A stretch of 64,000 bases of DNA from Liolophura sinensis (Eukaryota; Mollusca; Polyplacophora; Chitonida; Chitonidae). A model generated the notes under the pieces. It was not told where the DNA came from. It saw only the letters and a list, made by a program, of their open reading frames with translations, and made no database searches. Positions 46,258 through 58,393 of the stretch are shown piece after piece (the first letter of the stretch is position 1; the number at the start of each line of letters is the position of its first letter). The stretch spans positions 8,797,608-8,861,607 of the forward strand of contig NC_088299.1 in the NCBI RefSeq assembly GCF_032854445.1, given 5' to 3'. The position numbers and the translations under genes were made by a program.

Positions 46258-46362
46258 TTTCAAACACTTTGCCCAGATTCCTCCCACCATAATGCTGGCT
46301 GCCGTCGTATAAGTGAAATATTCTTGAGTACGGCGTAAAACACAAATCAAATAAATAAATAG
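46258..46362 (+). mobile_element. SINE family 1, 3' part
   Basis: Reads cctcccaccataatgctggc, ataagtgaaatattcttgag, tacggcgtaaaacac and an aaat tail. Confidence 0.88.
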
Positions 46363-47950
46363 ATATTTTGCGATTGATACCAGTGAAACAGAAAGTTAAA
46401 GAACATAGTTATTTTCGAGCTGAAGAAATTGTGCTCATTAAAAGATGAACTACATTTTGTCGGTGAAGAGTCTCTAGTTTTAGCAAGTCGGTCCACTGAT
46501 TGATGAAAACCCGTGTGCGTTTTGACCACTTATGATGCCAAAAATAAAAGTATATGATAAATAGATTATCATGTTAGTGCATGTTCCGCCATGTTGTATC
46601 AGCTGTCGTTGTCTCTTCTAGCTCCGCTGATAGGACAGGCCGACCTCACGCAACTCTTACTGATACATCACGCGGATCTCTGTGATGATAATCTCTCTAT
46701 ATATACCCGCGGCGTGTAGCAAAATACCTAACTGGTTGCTTAACTCACACTCTTGAGTTTGTCAAATTGCTTTGGCAAAGTAACACGCTGTAGATCAGGA
46801 CCTTTCCGTTTACTTTATGCCTGAATTAGCGAGTGTCTGGAATCATACAGGAGATACGGTAGTATAACCTATACAAATTCTCTGTTTACGAAGAAATATG
46901 GCGAAGTTCGGCATCGTCAAAGGTTTCAAGGAACTTATGTTTTGGTGCTCTATATTTTGCTAAGGACACGTTCTAGCAAATAGGTGACAACATTGAAATC
47001 TATAAGAATGTTCAATTTTTGTTTCATTTGGTGCACAATTACCTTAAACACAAAGAGCTGGCACTCATCATTGAACAGTTATGTTTTATGAATTCTTGTT
47101 CAGTTAGCGTTTAACACCGTACTCAAGAATGTTTCACTCGCGGTAAACCACCACATTTTGCCTCGAAATGGCTTCGCCCGGGCGTAGAGGCTGTATATTC
47201 ATCGCTTTGAATTATAGACCGCCACATTCGATATATAAACAGCTGCAATCCAAGCGAAACTGAGATACATATTTTATTATCAACGACTTACACATGGCAT
47301 GGTACACGGTTTGAATATTGTTTTCACTTAGTCGCCAAGAACATGCATTGCACTTTTCCAATATCACTGAAAACTGTTGACTGCTTCTCTTTGTATTATT
47401 CAGTCCTAATTTCGTACTTTATATACTTTCTTAGTTCTTTGGTAGTTTGTGTTGTACGTCGTTTTGGAAACTGACCTTGCAATTATTGACCTGGAACGTC
47501 CATATTGGTTGAGGAATGTCTGTTTCGACGCAATGATTGAGGTAAACTGTTAGAATGTCGACAGCAACAGGGCGTTTACTAGCGAAGTATTGAGTCCTGT
47601 TGGCTAAATTTATATAACTATGCGTCGGAACAGACGTATACCAACCATCAACGCACCAATAAACCAATTCAACTAAACACCTACCATTATTATGGAAGAC
47701 CAGAAAGAGTTCGATCTTTTATTCTTTATTTTAGCGAACACAACTAAGGTGAATACAGCGGACTGATTTTGTTACGTGCATTTGTCACATTTTTAAGACC
47801 TCTTACAATTTAAATATAACACCAACTCACCGATGGAGGTGAAGTTTTTTTTTTCAAAACTACTCACAAAATGAACTTATACGTACGTATACGTCTGTTT
47901 TCTTATAAATTACATATATCAGTATAAATAACGGAATATATAGGCCTACA
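46363..47950. other. Spacer with a possible isolated promoter
   Basis: A TATA-like ctatatatacccgcg at about 46697 is followed about 200 bp later by ATG GCG AAG TTC (46900). Without a following exon this cannot be called a gene. A diverged SINE-like scrap is near 47100-47150. Confidence 0.25.
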
Positions 47951-48165
47951 TTTATTTATTTATTTGTTCATGTGATGTTTTACGTCGTACTCAAGAATAT
48001 TTCATTTATACGACGGCAGTCAGCATTATGGTGATTGAAACCAGGCAGAGACCGGTGAAAACCCGAGATCATCAACAGGTTGCTGGAAGACCTTCCCACA
48101 AACGGTCGGAGAGGAAGCCAGCATGAGCTGGACTTGAACCCAGAGCGACAGCATGGGGAGGCATA
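47951..48165 (-). mobile_element. SINE family 1, nearly full length
   Basis: Tail at 47951, then ttttacgtcgtac, aatatttcatttatacgacg, aggttgctggaagaccttcc and gcatgagctggacttgaacc. The tRNA box A end is lost. Confidence 0.88.
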
Positions 48166-48649
48166 GGTCTAGAAAGCATTGTTCACATATGTACCAATTT
48201 ACTTTAAAGAGCATCAAAACCTACCCAACGTCCAAATGATCTTTTACTACTTTGAGCTGATAATGTTTATTCCTTACACCTATAGGTTATGAATTTGAGC
48301 ACAGTCTCTGGGTGGCACCCGGGGAGATAACTGTTGTCGGATGATATTCCTAGACAGGGAAGCAGACCGCCTGGACTCTACACCCCTCAGCCGGATTAGC
48401 ACCACAGGCCTCTGCTGGTGAACAACTGTTCATTGCAAAATCTATCTTTGTTCCAACGAAGGTACCAGCTGTTCTATCCCTGCAAAATACAAATGATGTA
48501 AAATGTTTAAAAAATCAGGCACTGTTGTTTTTTCTCACCTAACTTTCTTTTGTTTCACCAGCTGTACATGTTCCCGACTATGTCTGATCACATTTGCCTC
48601 CTTTCTTGTGAAGAGAAATAACTAAAACTCAAATTTCACGACTGTAAAG

Positions 48650-48800
48650 TGTAAAGTATTTACATGAAAAGTTGGAATAAAACCCTGACTGAGGCAAGAT
48701 GCCGTATTTCTCCGCTTACGTGTGACCATTTGCCAGCTATCACACTGTGGTCGCTCCCCTGATTTTTCTCTCTATGCTGTACACCTTAATTATATTGTCA
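48650..48800 (-). repeat. Family-4 interspersed repeat, copy d
   Basis: Reads ttggaataaaaccctgac, atcacactgtggtcgc and atgctgtac; same orientation as copy c. Confidence 0.6.
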
Positions 48801-50530
48801 ACCTTCAGGCTAGTCATGTTAGCTACATTGATATTAATTTCCTGCTCTCCGTACATGTCGGTGTATAAAACTGTCATTTCCTTGACCTAACTTCTTTCGT
48901 TACACAAGCTGTGCACGTTTTAAGACAAGATGTGTTTTAGTGTATACAGTACTCAGAAGCATGGCCAAGGTATAAGTTTGAATGTAGTCCATTTTCTTGG
49001 GTACTATACTTTTAATTGGCTAATGACATTCGGAAGCATGTTATTCAATGGAGAAAAGGTCAAAGAATAATAATTGATTGTAATAATTCATTGATAACAT
49101 GGCAATGCATTTGCAGTTGTGTAACGGGTTTTCAGTACATGTAAGAGTTAATTAATTTTTTGTTAATAAATTATGGCAGTTATCATAGGTACGGATATTA
49201 AGCTGATTAATGCTAAAAAGACAGATATAATCCCAAAGAGCCCAAATAATCATTTATTCAAGACTTCAGGGATTTTTCCTCTATAGATTTAGGCAAATAG
49301 CGGTGACAAAAATGCTGACAATAATGCAAACTAAGTTGATTAATATATAAATTACAACAAGGACAAACAAAAGGCACTTAGCTAAAATTCAGAAATCTCG
49401 TTCAGAGATATGGCATCAAAAAATGGTGACAGTTATGCGTGTATTAAGCCTAAAAAGGTCAAATGGTCCGACTGACTATCTCAGCAATGTTAAGAAACAT
49501 GGCGGCTAGAAAGATGATGGCTGACAGACTTACCCGGCGGATATACGATAATATAATTTATTCCTATGGGATTTATTCGTATAAGAAGTAATAACTGGTA
49601 GATTTCTGTATCGTTTCTGATTGGCTGATGTGGGAGATAGGCAAGTCCAGGCTATTCTTGGGCTAAACCAAATTTTAGGTATGGCAGAATTATGCAAGCA
49701 TAAAAAAAACCCATTACCAAAGTTAACCCAGAAAACCCTGCCTCCACTGTCAACCAATCAACTTTTTTTTCTGTATCGCTTTGGCTAAATCCATCGTGTT
49801 TGTTGGCCGGTCATTTTATTTATGGAAATAAAACGAGTAGAGTAAAATGTTAATGAAGCGATTTCTGGTTCGAAACCAGATGAACTAAGTGTGAATGCCA
49901 ATTTCAGTACCACAATCTGTGTTGCACACAGAAATGTGATCCCCAGATAACGATAACACCGGCATTTAATTACGTACTTCCATCTAATCCCAGGAATTTC
50001 CAAATGAAAATCCGTGAGTTTGTGTGGGAATTATATACAGGATTCAACTCGAAATTATATTTCTGAACCATGCCTAGTCCTGTAGCTGCGTGGATCCTTG
50101 TTACGTCTCTGCTTCAACAACATACACGCTTCACAGTTTACCCCCACGAACTGCTACTGTTGATTGGGAGGCGCATTCTTCATTTAGATGTCATTAATGT
50201 GGGTTGTAAAGTGCTAGATAGGGCGTAATCGTCTAGGAATTTATCTTCAGAAACTTTATCAGATCTTTGCCAGATAGGAGTCGGTCCCAGTTTCACGTAA
50301 GACAATCGAATCTGCGGGCTTCGAAATTTTGTTGACAGACTTAATTTTGTTTAAAGGACAAAGATCAGGTCAAGCAATAAACGGATGAGACTGATAGTAA
50401 TGGTGGTGACAGATTTGTGGTGGTCAACAATGCAAAGTTGAGTGACAGCCCAGGATTCTGAACAGTTCACGGATTCATGCACATCACGCTAATTTTTACG
50501 CCAAAGAAAATAATTCTTGTTACCGATACT
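48801..50530. other. AT-rich spacer; 3' end of the Pro/Tyr-rich gene may lie here
   Basis: The last exon I can place for the minus-strand secreted gene ends at 50534 with a strong donor, so further exons may lie here. I could not find one with matching phase and cysteine pattern. Confidence 0.35.
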
Positions 50531-50533
50531 TAC

Positions 50534-53500
50534 AGGGCCCAACAGCCAATAATTTGAGTGTTTGTATCACAGGTGACCACTGGCGACTGGGAAAAAGATC
50601 CATCATTTGGTTCAGATTTGAAGGTATATGGTCCGGAACAGCTGGGTACACACAAGGCTTGAGCCTGCATTTGCAGAAAGATAAAACACATATTTATTTA
50701 TTTTTTATTATTATTGTTATTTTATTATTATTTGGTGTTTTACATTGTACTCAAGAATATTTCACTTATACGACGACGGTCAGCATTATGGTGGGAGGAA
50801 AGCGAGCAAAAGGAATATTTGTTGTGGTCAAAGATATATGGTAATAAATAAAAGCATGGTCACTTCTTGGTAGATACTGGCATCCTTGAGTAAAATTGAA
50901 CGTTTCTCGCGATAGTTGGGTTTTAAACTATTTGAGAACAGAATACATCTGTAACGTTTATATATTTGAATCCTTTGAAAACCATTTCCGTATTGTAGAA
51001 TATTTCACTTGATACGTCAGATATATGGGTTAATTGAACAAAACAGACAGAGCCCGGAGAAAACCACGTCACCTCAGGATGTGACTGACAGACTTTTAGA
51101 CATAAAACTGTTTTCAAGCTGTTGGGAAATTGAATTCAGATATGAGAGAAAGAAAATCTTACACTAATTGGATCACCGGTTCCTTTTATGGCTCTACATG
51201 TATTTCCGACGACTTCTGTTCCATCACAGATGTTACTTTCAATATCACATCTACAGTCGATCACATCATAACCTGCTGGACACGACGCCTCAGACGGGCT
51301 ATCAGGGCTGTTACTTGGATCGCCAGTCGTAAAGATTAAATCTGAAAAATTAAAACATTTGTGACGACACAAAATATTTATCCGAATTTATGCGATCAGA
51401 GTCTCAGCCGCCTCCATGTTAAAGACATAGGACTAGATGTTCTATTTTTCATATTATTTTCCTATTTATGATTATTTATGGAAGATATAGGGGACGTGTC
51501 AAGTTTAATATTCATCTGACAGACTTCCTACGTCGCAATACAGGCTCTTGTAATTTAATTATATAGAATTTTGAACCTGCGGAAGGTCGTTGGTTTCCCC
51601 CGGGCTCTGCCCGATTTCCTCCCACCTTAATGCTGGTCACCGTCGTATAAGTGAAATATTCTTGAGTTAGGCTTCAAATACATAAATAGTATTTTGATTT
51701 TGATTAGTTGCTTATTTCAGTAGCTGTTCTGTTGTATATAATCGACGCATTTTAATTGAGAGAGAGATGGCTATTGACACTGAATTAAAAATTCTAGGAA
51801 CTGACATTTGAGTGCGCATGCACCGAACAAATCGACAGTAACTAAAATTCCACATATGATGAGCTTCCACTAAGCGTCAAACATCTTTTACAGTGTGAAG
51901 GTCATGTGAAGAGGTTGGTGTATACATAGTACACATATCTATTTATACACAATACACTCTACGAATTCCGTTTGCAATGCCGACGGGCAACGTAAGTCAA
52001 TCTGCTTTTGCAACTTCCAAACAGTCTACAAATGAATACATGTTTTTACTCCAAAGCAAAGTTGATCGCTTTACCCTACTTTGCATCTGGCATACATGGG
52101 CTAGTGTCAGTACAGGAAATGATAGATACGTGTAGTTGGGACCTCTATGGCCGCTGTGGTTAGCACCTAAGCGCGGCGCAATGACCGTGAAACCTGTCGC
52201 GGCGAGTGCGCTCAGCTCATGCTGGTTTCCTCTCCGTAAGTGAGCGGGAAACGCCAAGCAAATAAATAAATAAATAAAGATACGGGCAGTTAGAGGAGCC
52301 ATATAACAAAAAGGATAACACACAATTTACAGAGTTTATTTTCTGCAACAAATTGTAATCGTTTTACTATTGTTCGGCAAATGACACGTATGTAGAACAA
52401 ATATATTATATATTACCTGATGGGCATTCATTCTCTGGAGCGACTTTTTCGTGGATGTATTCTAAAGATTCCAAGGTGTCCGCGAATCCATCTTTCATTC
52501 TGTAAAACAACAACGACAACCATGCGTATGTAGTATTATTGTAGGAAACGACACCTTTGGACATGGCGCAATACATGTATAATCTACTTGTGTATGTCTT
52601 CTATTACCATTATGACAAATCGATATTTCTTCGACGCTAATTTATCAAAAGTTTATAAGGAACTTACTCGTTACAAAGATCACAAGTTGGTGGCTGAGGC
52701 TGTGGGTGCGGTGGGTAAGTTGGTGGCTGAGGCTGTGGGTGCGGTGGGTACGGTGGGTAAGTTGGTGGCTGAGGTTGTGGGTGCGGTGGGTAAGTTGGTG
52801 GCTGAGGCTGTGGGTGTGGTGGGTACGGTGGGTAAGTTGGTGGCTGAGGCTGTGGGTGTGGTGGGTACGGTGGATAAGTTGGTGGCTGAGGCTGTGGATG
52901 TGGTGGGTAAGTTGGTGGCTTAGGTGGTGGGTGTGGTGGGTAAGTTGGTGGCTGAGGCTGTGGGTGAGGTGGGTACGGTGGGTAAGTTGGTGGCTGAGGC
53001 GGTGGATGCGGTGGGTAAGTTGGTGGCTGAGGCTGTGGGTGGGGTGGGTACGGTGGGTAAGTTGGTGGCTTAGGCTGTGGATGCGGTGGGTAAGTTGGTG
53101 GCTGAGGCTGTGGGTGGGGTGGGTACGGTGGGTAAGTTGGTGGCTTAGGCTGTGGATGCGGTGGGTAAGTTGGTGGCTGAGGCTGTGGGTGGGGTGGGTA
53201 CGGTGGGTAAGTTGGTGGCTTAGGCTGTGGGTGTGGTGGGTAAGTTGGTGGCTTAGGCTTTGGGTGGGGTGGGTAAGTTGGTGGCTTAGGTTGTGGGTGC
53301 GGTGGGTACGGTTGGTAAGTTGGTGGCTTAGGCTGTGGGTGGGGTGGGTAAGTTGGTGGCTTAGGCTGTGGGTACGGTTGGTAAGTAGGTGGTTTAGGTT
53401 GTGGGTGCGGTGGGTAAGTGGGTGGCTTAGGCTGTGGGTGTGGTGGGTAAGTTGGTGGCTTAGGCTGTGGGTGGGGTGGGTAAGTGGGTGGCTTAGGCTG

Positions 53501-55193
53501 TGGGTGTGGTGGGTAAGTTGGTGGCTTAGGCTTTGGGTGGGGTGGGTAAGTTGGTGGCTTAGGCTGTGGGTACGGTTGGTAAGTAGGTGGTTTAGGTTGT
53601 GGCTGTGGTGGGTAAGTGGGTGGCTTAGGCTGTGGGTGTGGTGGGTAAGTTGGTGGCTTAGGCTGTGGGTGGGGTGGGTAAGTTGGTGGCTTAGGCTGTG
53701 GGTACGGTTGGTAAGTTGGTGGCTTAGGCTGTGGCTGCGGTGGGTAAGTTGGTGGCTTAGGCTTTGGGTAGGTTATTGGCTTGGAAACTTTTTGAAACTG
53801 ATACTGTGGCGGTATAATCAATCCTGGAGGAGGCGGTCTTATCGGGTGGTTGGCCAAAGACGAGTTTCCCTGTGCAAGTGTAACTCTGGAAAAGAAGGTG
53901 AAAAGTATTAAAATTTTACCACTACAAGGCGGAAAAACTTTGCTTCTTTATATTCACCAACAGACGATATTTTTGTGAACACTGTTTAAGCACTCATTTT
54001 TTATTTATCTATTTGATTAGTGTTTTGTGGCGTACTCAAGCATATTTCTATGTTTATATTTCCTTATAATAATATTTCTCTTTCTCCTATTTTGTTCCCT
54101 GATAGCTCAAATTCCCTCCTAGCCATATCAGGGCGCATTTGTAATGTAGCTTACAGTCATTTTGTGGAATTTTTAAAAATTCTACTTGTATATTTGACTA
54201 ATTTTGTATTTTTATCGCATGGTTCTTTTTATCCCGTATATATCATTACTGTTAAAATTAACTACGAGTGAATCCGAACTTTGCACACATTAATAAAAGA
54301 AAATACAACGGGCCCAATACTAAAGGCCAACAGAGACATGACGGAGTTGTGATCCTCAAACAGCCACAAACAAAAGACAAGGACAATACATTGTTGCAAG
54401 GTTCATTCCATCCCCACACAGTAAACAGATTCATCCAGTCCTGTATGCAGCTTCCATGTTAAGTATATAGAGACTTTTGAACAGTTTTGAAAACTTTTGT
54501 TGCTATTTGCATGAAAACTACTTGCATCAAACTATACGCTTTTTTTCTTGTTATTTTAAACGTTAATTAAAATTAACACACATTTAAGCTATTAAACATA
54601 CATTCGCGTAAAAATCAAGATCGAAAAATGACAAATTTGGGAAAGGGTCGTGAAAAAAAACACCTGCACTATTTTGATGTCAGTAGATTCATTCGTCTAG
54701 CAGGAGTATTTATTTAAAGCATTTGGATTAAAATCCAGTATGGCCGTCAAATCACAGCTGAATCAGCAACAAAAATTTCGGGGTACAACTTTATTTCATA
54801 CTTCAAAACATATGAAAGTTTCGTCAATTTAGGACTAACCCTTTTTGCTCGAATCATCACACAGTTTTACGGAGAGTTATTTTCTAACAACAAGGTTTCA
54901 AGAAGGAAAGGCTTGAACCTTACTGATAAATCAATTTTTACATGTTGTTTCCAGCTATCCGCCCGGTGAATCTTGCAGTTTTTTCAGTTTACAAGGAATG
55001 GCTTGTCACGTGTATCATAATAATTCACAATTTTTAGACCTTTTTAAATTTCGAGCCCTTTGTGAATTATTATATAAAGTGCCCTTATAAACCTTGATAT
55101 GTATATTCAGTTTGCTAATGTATCTTACTGTACAAGGCTGTAGATGACCGCCAAACCCGCGATGAAACAGGTTCCGGATTTCATGGTTGCAAC
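50534..55193 (-). CDS. Secreted Pro/Tyr-rich repeat protein with PCSK9-like cysteine-rich modules (3' end unresolved)
   Basis: Exons (minus strand): 55193-55129 with the ATG at 55184, 53885-52668, 52499-52417, 51341-51163, 50664-50534. GT-AG borders and phases agree and give about 555 codons. Exon 1 codes MKSGTCFIAGLAVIYSLV and, joined to VTLAQG, forms a clear signal peptide. Residues about 45-424 are some 30 tandem units of PTYPPHPQPKP (11 residues) or PTYPPYPPHPQPQP (14 residues). A CDLCNE motif and a short acidic segment follow, then a module SCPAGYDVIDCRCDIE...ICDG...GNTCRA and the start of a second, VVTCDTNTQIIGCWAL. The cysteine spacing resembles the C-terminal domain of PCSK9 (my inference). 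The Tyr-Pro repeats recall mussel adhesive and other extracellular structural proteins, where Tyr may become DOPA. The end is either the TAA right after CWAL or a further exon beyond the ctgtaagt donor. Confidence 0.8.
50694..50815 (-). mobile_element. SINE family 1, 3' half
   Basis: Long T/A tail, then ggtgttttacattgtactc, atttcacttatacgacga and attatggtgggaggaaagc. It lies in an intron of the secreted gene, beside exon 50664-50534. Confidence 0.85.
51574..51690 (+). mobile_element. SINE family 1, 3' half
   Basis: Reads gggctctgcccgatttcctc, ataagtgaaatattcttgag and a short tail; opposite in orientation to its host gene. Confidence 0.85.
52140..52278 (+). mobile_element. SINE family 1 with internal deletion
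   Basis: A degenerate tRNA head (ggccgctgtggttagcacc) and ctcatgctggtttcctctcc are joined directly to the tail (caaataaataaataaataaa), missing the central block. Confidence 0.8.
52690..53790. repeat. 33/42-bp coding minisatellite
   Basis: Tandem units of 33 bp (11 codons) and 42 bp (14 codons) encode the Pro/Tyr-rich repeats. At the N-terminal end (high coordinates) units are mostly 11-mers ending in Lys-Pro-Pro-Thr; toward the C-terminal end 14-mers with Gln-Pro-Pro-Thr alternate with 11-mers, a higher-order 75-bp period. Confidence 0.93.
54000..54050 (-). mobile_element. SINE family 1 tail fragment
   Basis: Only the tail and agtgttttgtggcgtactc remain. Confidence 0.7.
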
Positions 55194-55267
55194 CTAAAAA
55201 CAAAAATAACACATTTATAATTTTAAATTATATGCTACATTAATTTTATGACCGTTTGCAAGATGCT

Positions 55268-55440
55268 AAATTCATTTCTTTATCTGACTGATATTTCACT
55301 TATACCACGGCGGCCAACAAAATGTGGGTTAGGAAACCGGATCGCCCGAGGGAAACCCACGGCCATCCGCAGGTTGCTGTCAGATTATCCCACGTATGGC
55401 CCGAGAGGAAGCCAGCATGACCAAGACTGGAAATGAATCC
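55268..55440 (-). mobile_element. SINE family 1, body
   Basis: Reads atttcacttataccacggcg, gcaggttgctgtcagatt and gaggaagccagcatgacc. Lies in the first intron of the secreted gene. Confidence 0.8.
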
Positions 55441-55661
55441 ACGCCCTCCATGTCTGGTGATACAAGGTGCTTTGAACCTTATGAACCAATCCAGATGAAC
55501 TGCATTAACTGATTTTAAGGCTTTTTGAAAAAGGGCATCAGTCATTAGAGAGTGGTCATGATGGTATCATAAAGCACATAGCAGATCGAAAACATCCCAA
55601 AAGTGTAGCGAAGTGAAAGTGAGAATCTTTCTAGTATAAACGCCGCTATATACCCGTGCAG

Positions 55662-55975
55662 CGATAGTCGGGTCATACCAAAAATTTGAAAAATGATACT
55701 TGTAGCTGCCTCGCTTGGCTTTCACTAATAAGAAGTTAAAGCAAGGAAGTAGAACTGGTTGGCTAGAAAGTCAGTATAATGAGGCTGGTGGGGTGTCATA
55801 TCTGGTGTCATTGGCTTGATACCTCAGTGACGGCAATACTTTGTCGGCAGGGACTCGCCTTGCCTCAAGAGGACACTTTATATTTATACACACCTAATGA
55901 CTCCTTATCGTTATATGACTGAAACATTGTTAAGTACGACGAAAAACCCCAAGTATTCATTCATTCATTCAATGG
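55662..55975 (+). mobile_element. SINE family 2, nearly full body
   Basis: Begins gtcgggtcataccaaaaat (end of the tRNA head), continues with tagctgcctcgcttggc, gtcagtataatgaggctg, and ends ttatatgactgaaacattg, then ccccaagtattcattcattc. Confidence 0.85.
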
Positions 55976-56102
55976 TGGGAAAGTAGCAGAGAATGTAGCC
56001 CACCAGGATGCATGTGGAGAGCTAAGACTCGCCCAACATACACATAACTAACGTAAACTCATGAAGGTAACATAATAATAACAACTAAAAGTACATACAT
56101 AC

Positions 56103-56195
56103 CTTGATTAAATTGTTTCTCTTCGCGGCTTCTTAACTCAGCTGTCGGTCCGAAACTACGACCGTTATCACTCACTTGTTTTCACTGTTTATATA
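56103..56195 (-). promoter_or_regulatory. TATA box and non-coding first exon of the Pro/Tyr-rich gene
   Basis: On the minus strand tatataaa lies at 56195-56188. About 30 bp downstream (near 56160) transcription could start; a leader exon then ends at 56103 with the donor atcaag|gtatgt. The next acceptor in that orientation is the ttttag before 55193, 9 bases upstream of the start codon. A TATA promoter fits a strongly expressed, tissue-specific secreted product. Confidence 0.55.
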
Positions 56196-56597
56196 GATGA
56201 GTGAATATTTTTATGAAAATCGTACAATTTTGCTGACATATGACCTGTCAAATACCATATCACACGTTAGTAGGCTTATGTGTTCTGACATGTGGAATCT
56301 TTCATAGTTTGCTGACGTTCTTCCTATTTTTTGAAGTTGGAAAAGCATTATCGTTTGCGTATGCAAACTTGCTATTCGTTAAAAAAACTATATAAAAATG
56401 CGAGCCTGGCTAGAGTTTATACTGTTAGAAAACATAAATCTATCCATACAGTGCTGAGCACAATAAATCTTAACGTAGCCTAATTCTGCTGTTTTGTTGA
56501 GTAAGCATTTGTTGCCTTGCAAATTTTTAACGGCTGTATATTGGCTACTGGTAGTGTTAAAAAGAAAATTAAACTCAGATATCATACAAGACAACCT

Positions 56598-56808
56598 TTT
56601 AGCCCAAGGACACTCGCTGGCTGAGGTAGTTAAAGGATACAGATGTGGCGAGCACGCCAGCACGGTGCAATGACCCAGGAGCCTCGCAACAATGCCGTCG
56701 CTGTGAGTTCAAGTCCAGCTCGGTTGCATGGCGTATGATCGTGGGTTTTAGGCCGGTTTCCGCCCACCATGTGTCAACACGAGTCAAATAAATAAATAAA
56801 TAAATAAA
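56598..56808 (+). mobile_element. SINE family 1, nearly full length
   Basis: Degenerate head (actcgctggctgaggtagtt), box B (gtgagttcaagtccagctc), ccggtttccgcccacc and a tail of aaat repeats. Confidence 0.85.
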
Positions 56809-57002
56809 GCAATATGGAACTGATATGATTATATGGATAATTATTGCATAAGTTTAGGTCGGCAGCATTGCAGCCATGTGATGAGTAATGTTTGCTTGAA
56901 CAGTCGCCATGCTTCGTTTCTAATGTGAAACTTGCCAAACACCAAGAGAATCAGAGAATAGAACTACGTACTCGGGGGTAAGGGAATCATATTAACAGCA
57001 TA

Positions 57003-57281
57003 GTGAAAGAGCAACTGGTGTTACCTCACAGGAAAATTAATAATAGGCATACAGAAAGATTGTCAGATAACGTAAACTGTATAACAATTAGTCTGCGGTA
57101 CAGCAATGCTGACATGCATTCCCTATCTCAGATTTCATCAACAGTCGACTGCAACGACATCATTGCCAGGTTTGTGCTGGTGAATGTCCCGCATGGACGA
57201 CATGCGAATGTAAACAGAGCTCTAGACCTGAAGTCATTCATCTTTCATATTTCATGTATCATGTTTCACCTGAGATGCTGA
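57003..57281 (+). CDS. Open frame of 92 codons, unknown
   Basis: Begins MKEQLVLPHRKINNRHTERL and continues through DCNDIIARFVLVNVPHGRH. No family recognised; the mix of residues is more protein-like than most frames here. It could be a fragment of a mobile-element protein. No splice or start context supports it. Confidence 0.2.
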   Translation: MKEQLVLPHRKINNRHTERLSDNVNCITISLRYSNADMHSLSQISSTVDCNDIIARFVLVNVPHGRHANVNRALDLKSFIFHISCIMFHLRC

Positions 57282-57775
57282 CATGCTTGAGAGTTTAAAA
57301 CGTTAATCGTTAATGAGACCTTTAGAAATTAATGGCTGATGTCTGCAGAAGTGATATTGTGAAAAAAGAATTAGGACTAAAAACTGAGTGTGATCCACAA
57401 AATGTATCCGTTAAATTTGACTACATGATCATTTAATCCAGAACAGCAAAAAGAAGAAAAATAATTAAATTTTTTCTATGCGGATTTTTTGTGCGTTCTG
57501 TCTCGATGATATCTTCGCCTCACTGAAAAAATCCATAGCCTCAGGGAAAGCCACTTTTTAAAGAAAAATTTCATGCAGATATAAGCAAACTCAGCGCAAC
57601 ATTAAGTTATTAAGTACATTGAAGTACAAGTTATCATTTAATCGGAGTAGCAAACTGGATATGTAAACAATTCTATACTTTAATTAAAATCTTTCTTCTA
57701 TTATTACGCGGTATGTGAAAAGAAATCATGTCGTTAATATATTTCTTATTCGGTTTCATTATGGTAATATTATTG

Positions 57776-57951
57776 GGCCTCGTTGGACAAGTGGTTAGCT
57801 TGCTAACACAACATAGTTAAAGTCCAGTCCGCTCCTGATGGTGGTGGATTTTCTTTGGGGTCTGTCTGGCTTCATCCCACCACTTTGCTTGCCGCCGTCG
57901 TATAAGTGAAATGTATTTTAGAGTACAGCGTAAAAAACACCATTCAAATAC
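57776..57951 (+). mobile_element. SINE family 1, diverged full copy
   Basis: Head ggcctcgttggacaagtggt, ggcttcatcccaccac, ccgccgtcgtataagtgaaa and a short tail. Confidence 0.8.
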
Positions 57952-57974
57952 ATAATTCATTCAGGTTGCAGGTA

Positions 57975-57978
<4 letters not shown>

Positions 57979-58061
<83 letters not shown>
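57979..58061. repeat. TA microsatellite
   Basis: About 41 uninterrupted TA units directly before family-4 copy e. Confidence 0.95.
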
Positions 58062-58064
<3 letters not shown>

Positions 58065-58067
58065 ATT

Positions 58068-58280
58068 GCTAAGGTGTTTAATATAATTAAAGACGTACAG
58101 CATACAGAGAAAAACCAGAGCAGTGACGACAGTGTAATAGTCGACAAAGGGTCACATCTAACCGGTGAAATACAGTCTCTTGTCAGTTTACTTCAATCAG
58201 GGTTTTATTCTAATTGTTCATGTAACTGCTTAAAAAGCATCAAATTCCAAGCATCCTAGCACCATAACTTAAGTAGAATT
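58068..58280 (+). repeat. Family-4 interspersed repeat, copy e
   Basis: The most complete copy: gacgtacagcatacagag, aaccagagcagtgacgac, aaccggtgaaatacag, agggttttattctaattg and tagcaccataacttaag. Confidence 0.65.
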
Positions 58281-58393
58281 AGGTTTAAAAAATTCAGCGA
58301 TGGTAACAATTTATTCAATGAAGACACTGTACTGATTATCATATTTAACATACAATAACATTAAAACAATGTTGTTTAAAACAATTAAAACAA

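Noticed and set aside
46695-46965. TATA-like box followed by ATGGCGAAGTTC
   Set aside because: The frame closes after about 21 codons, and no downstream exon or family could be identified.
52706-53911. 401-codon open frame on the plus strand, rich in Trp, Leu, Arg and Val
   Set aside because: It is the antisense reading of the Pro/Tyr repeat exon; codon-length repeats keep both strands open. The minus strand has the signal peptide, splice sites and cysteine modules.
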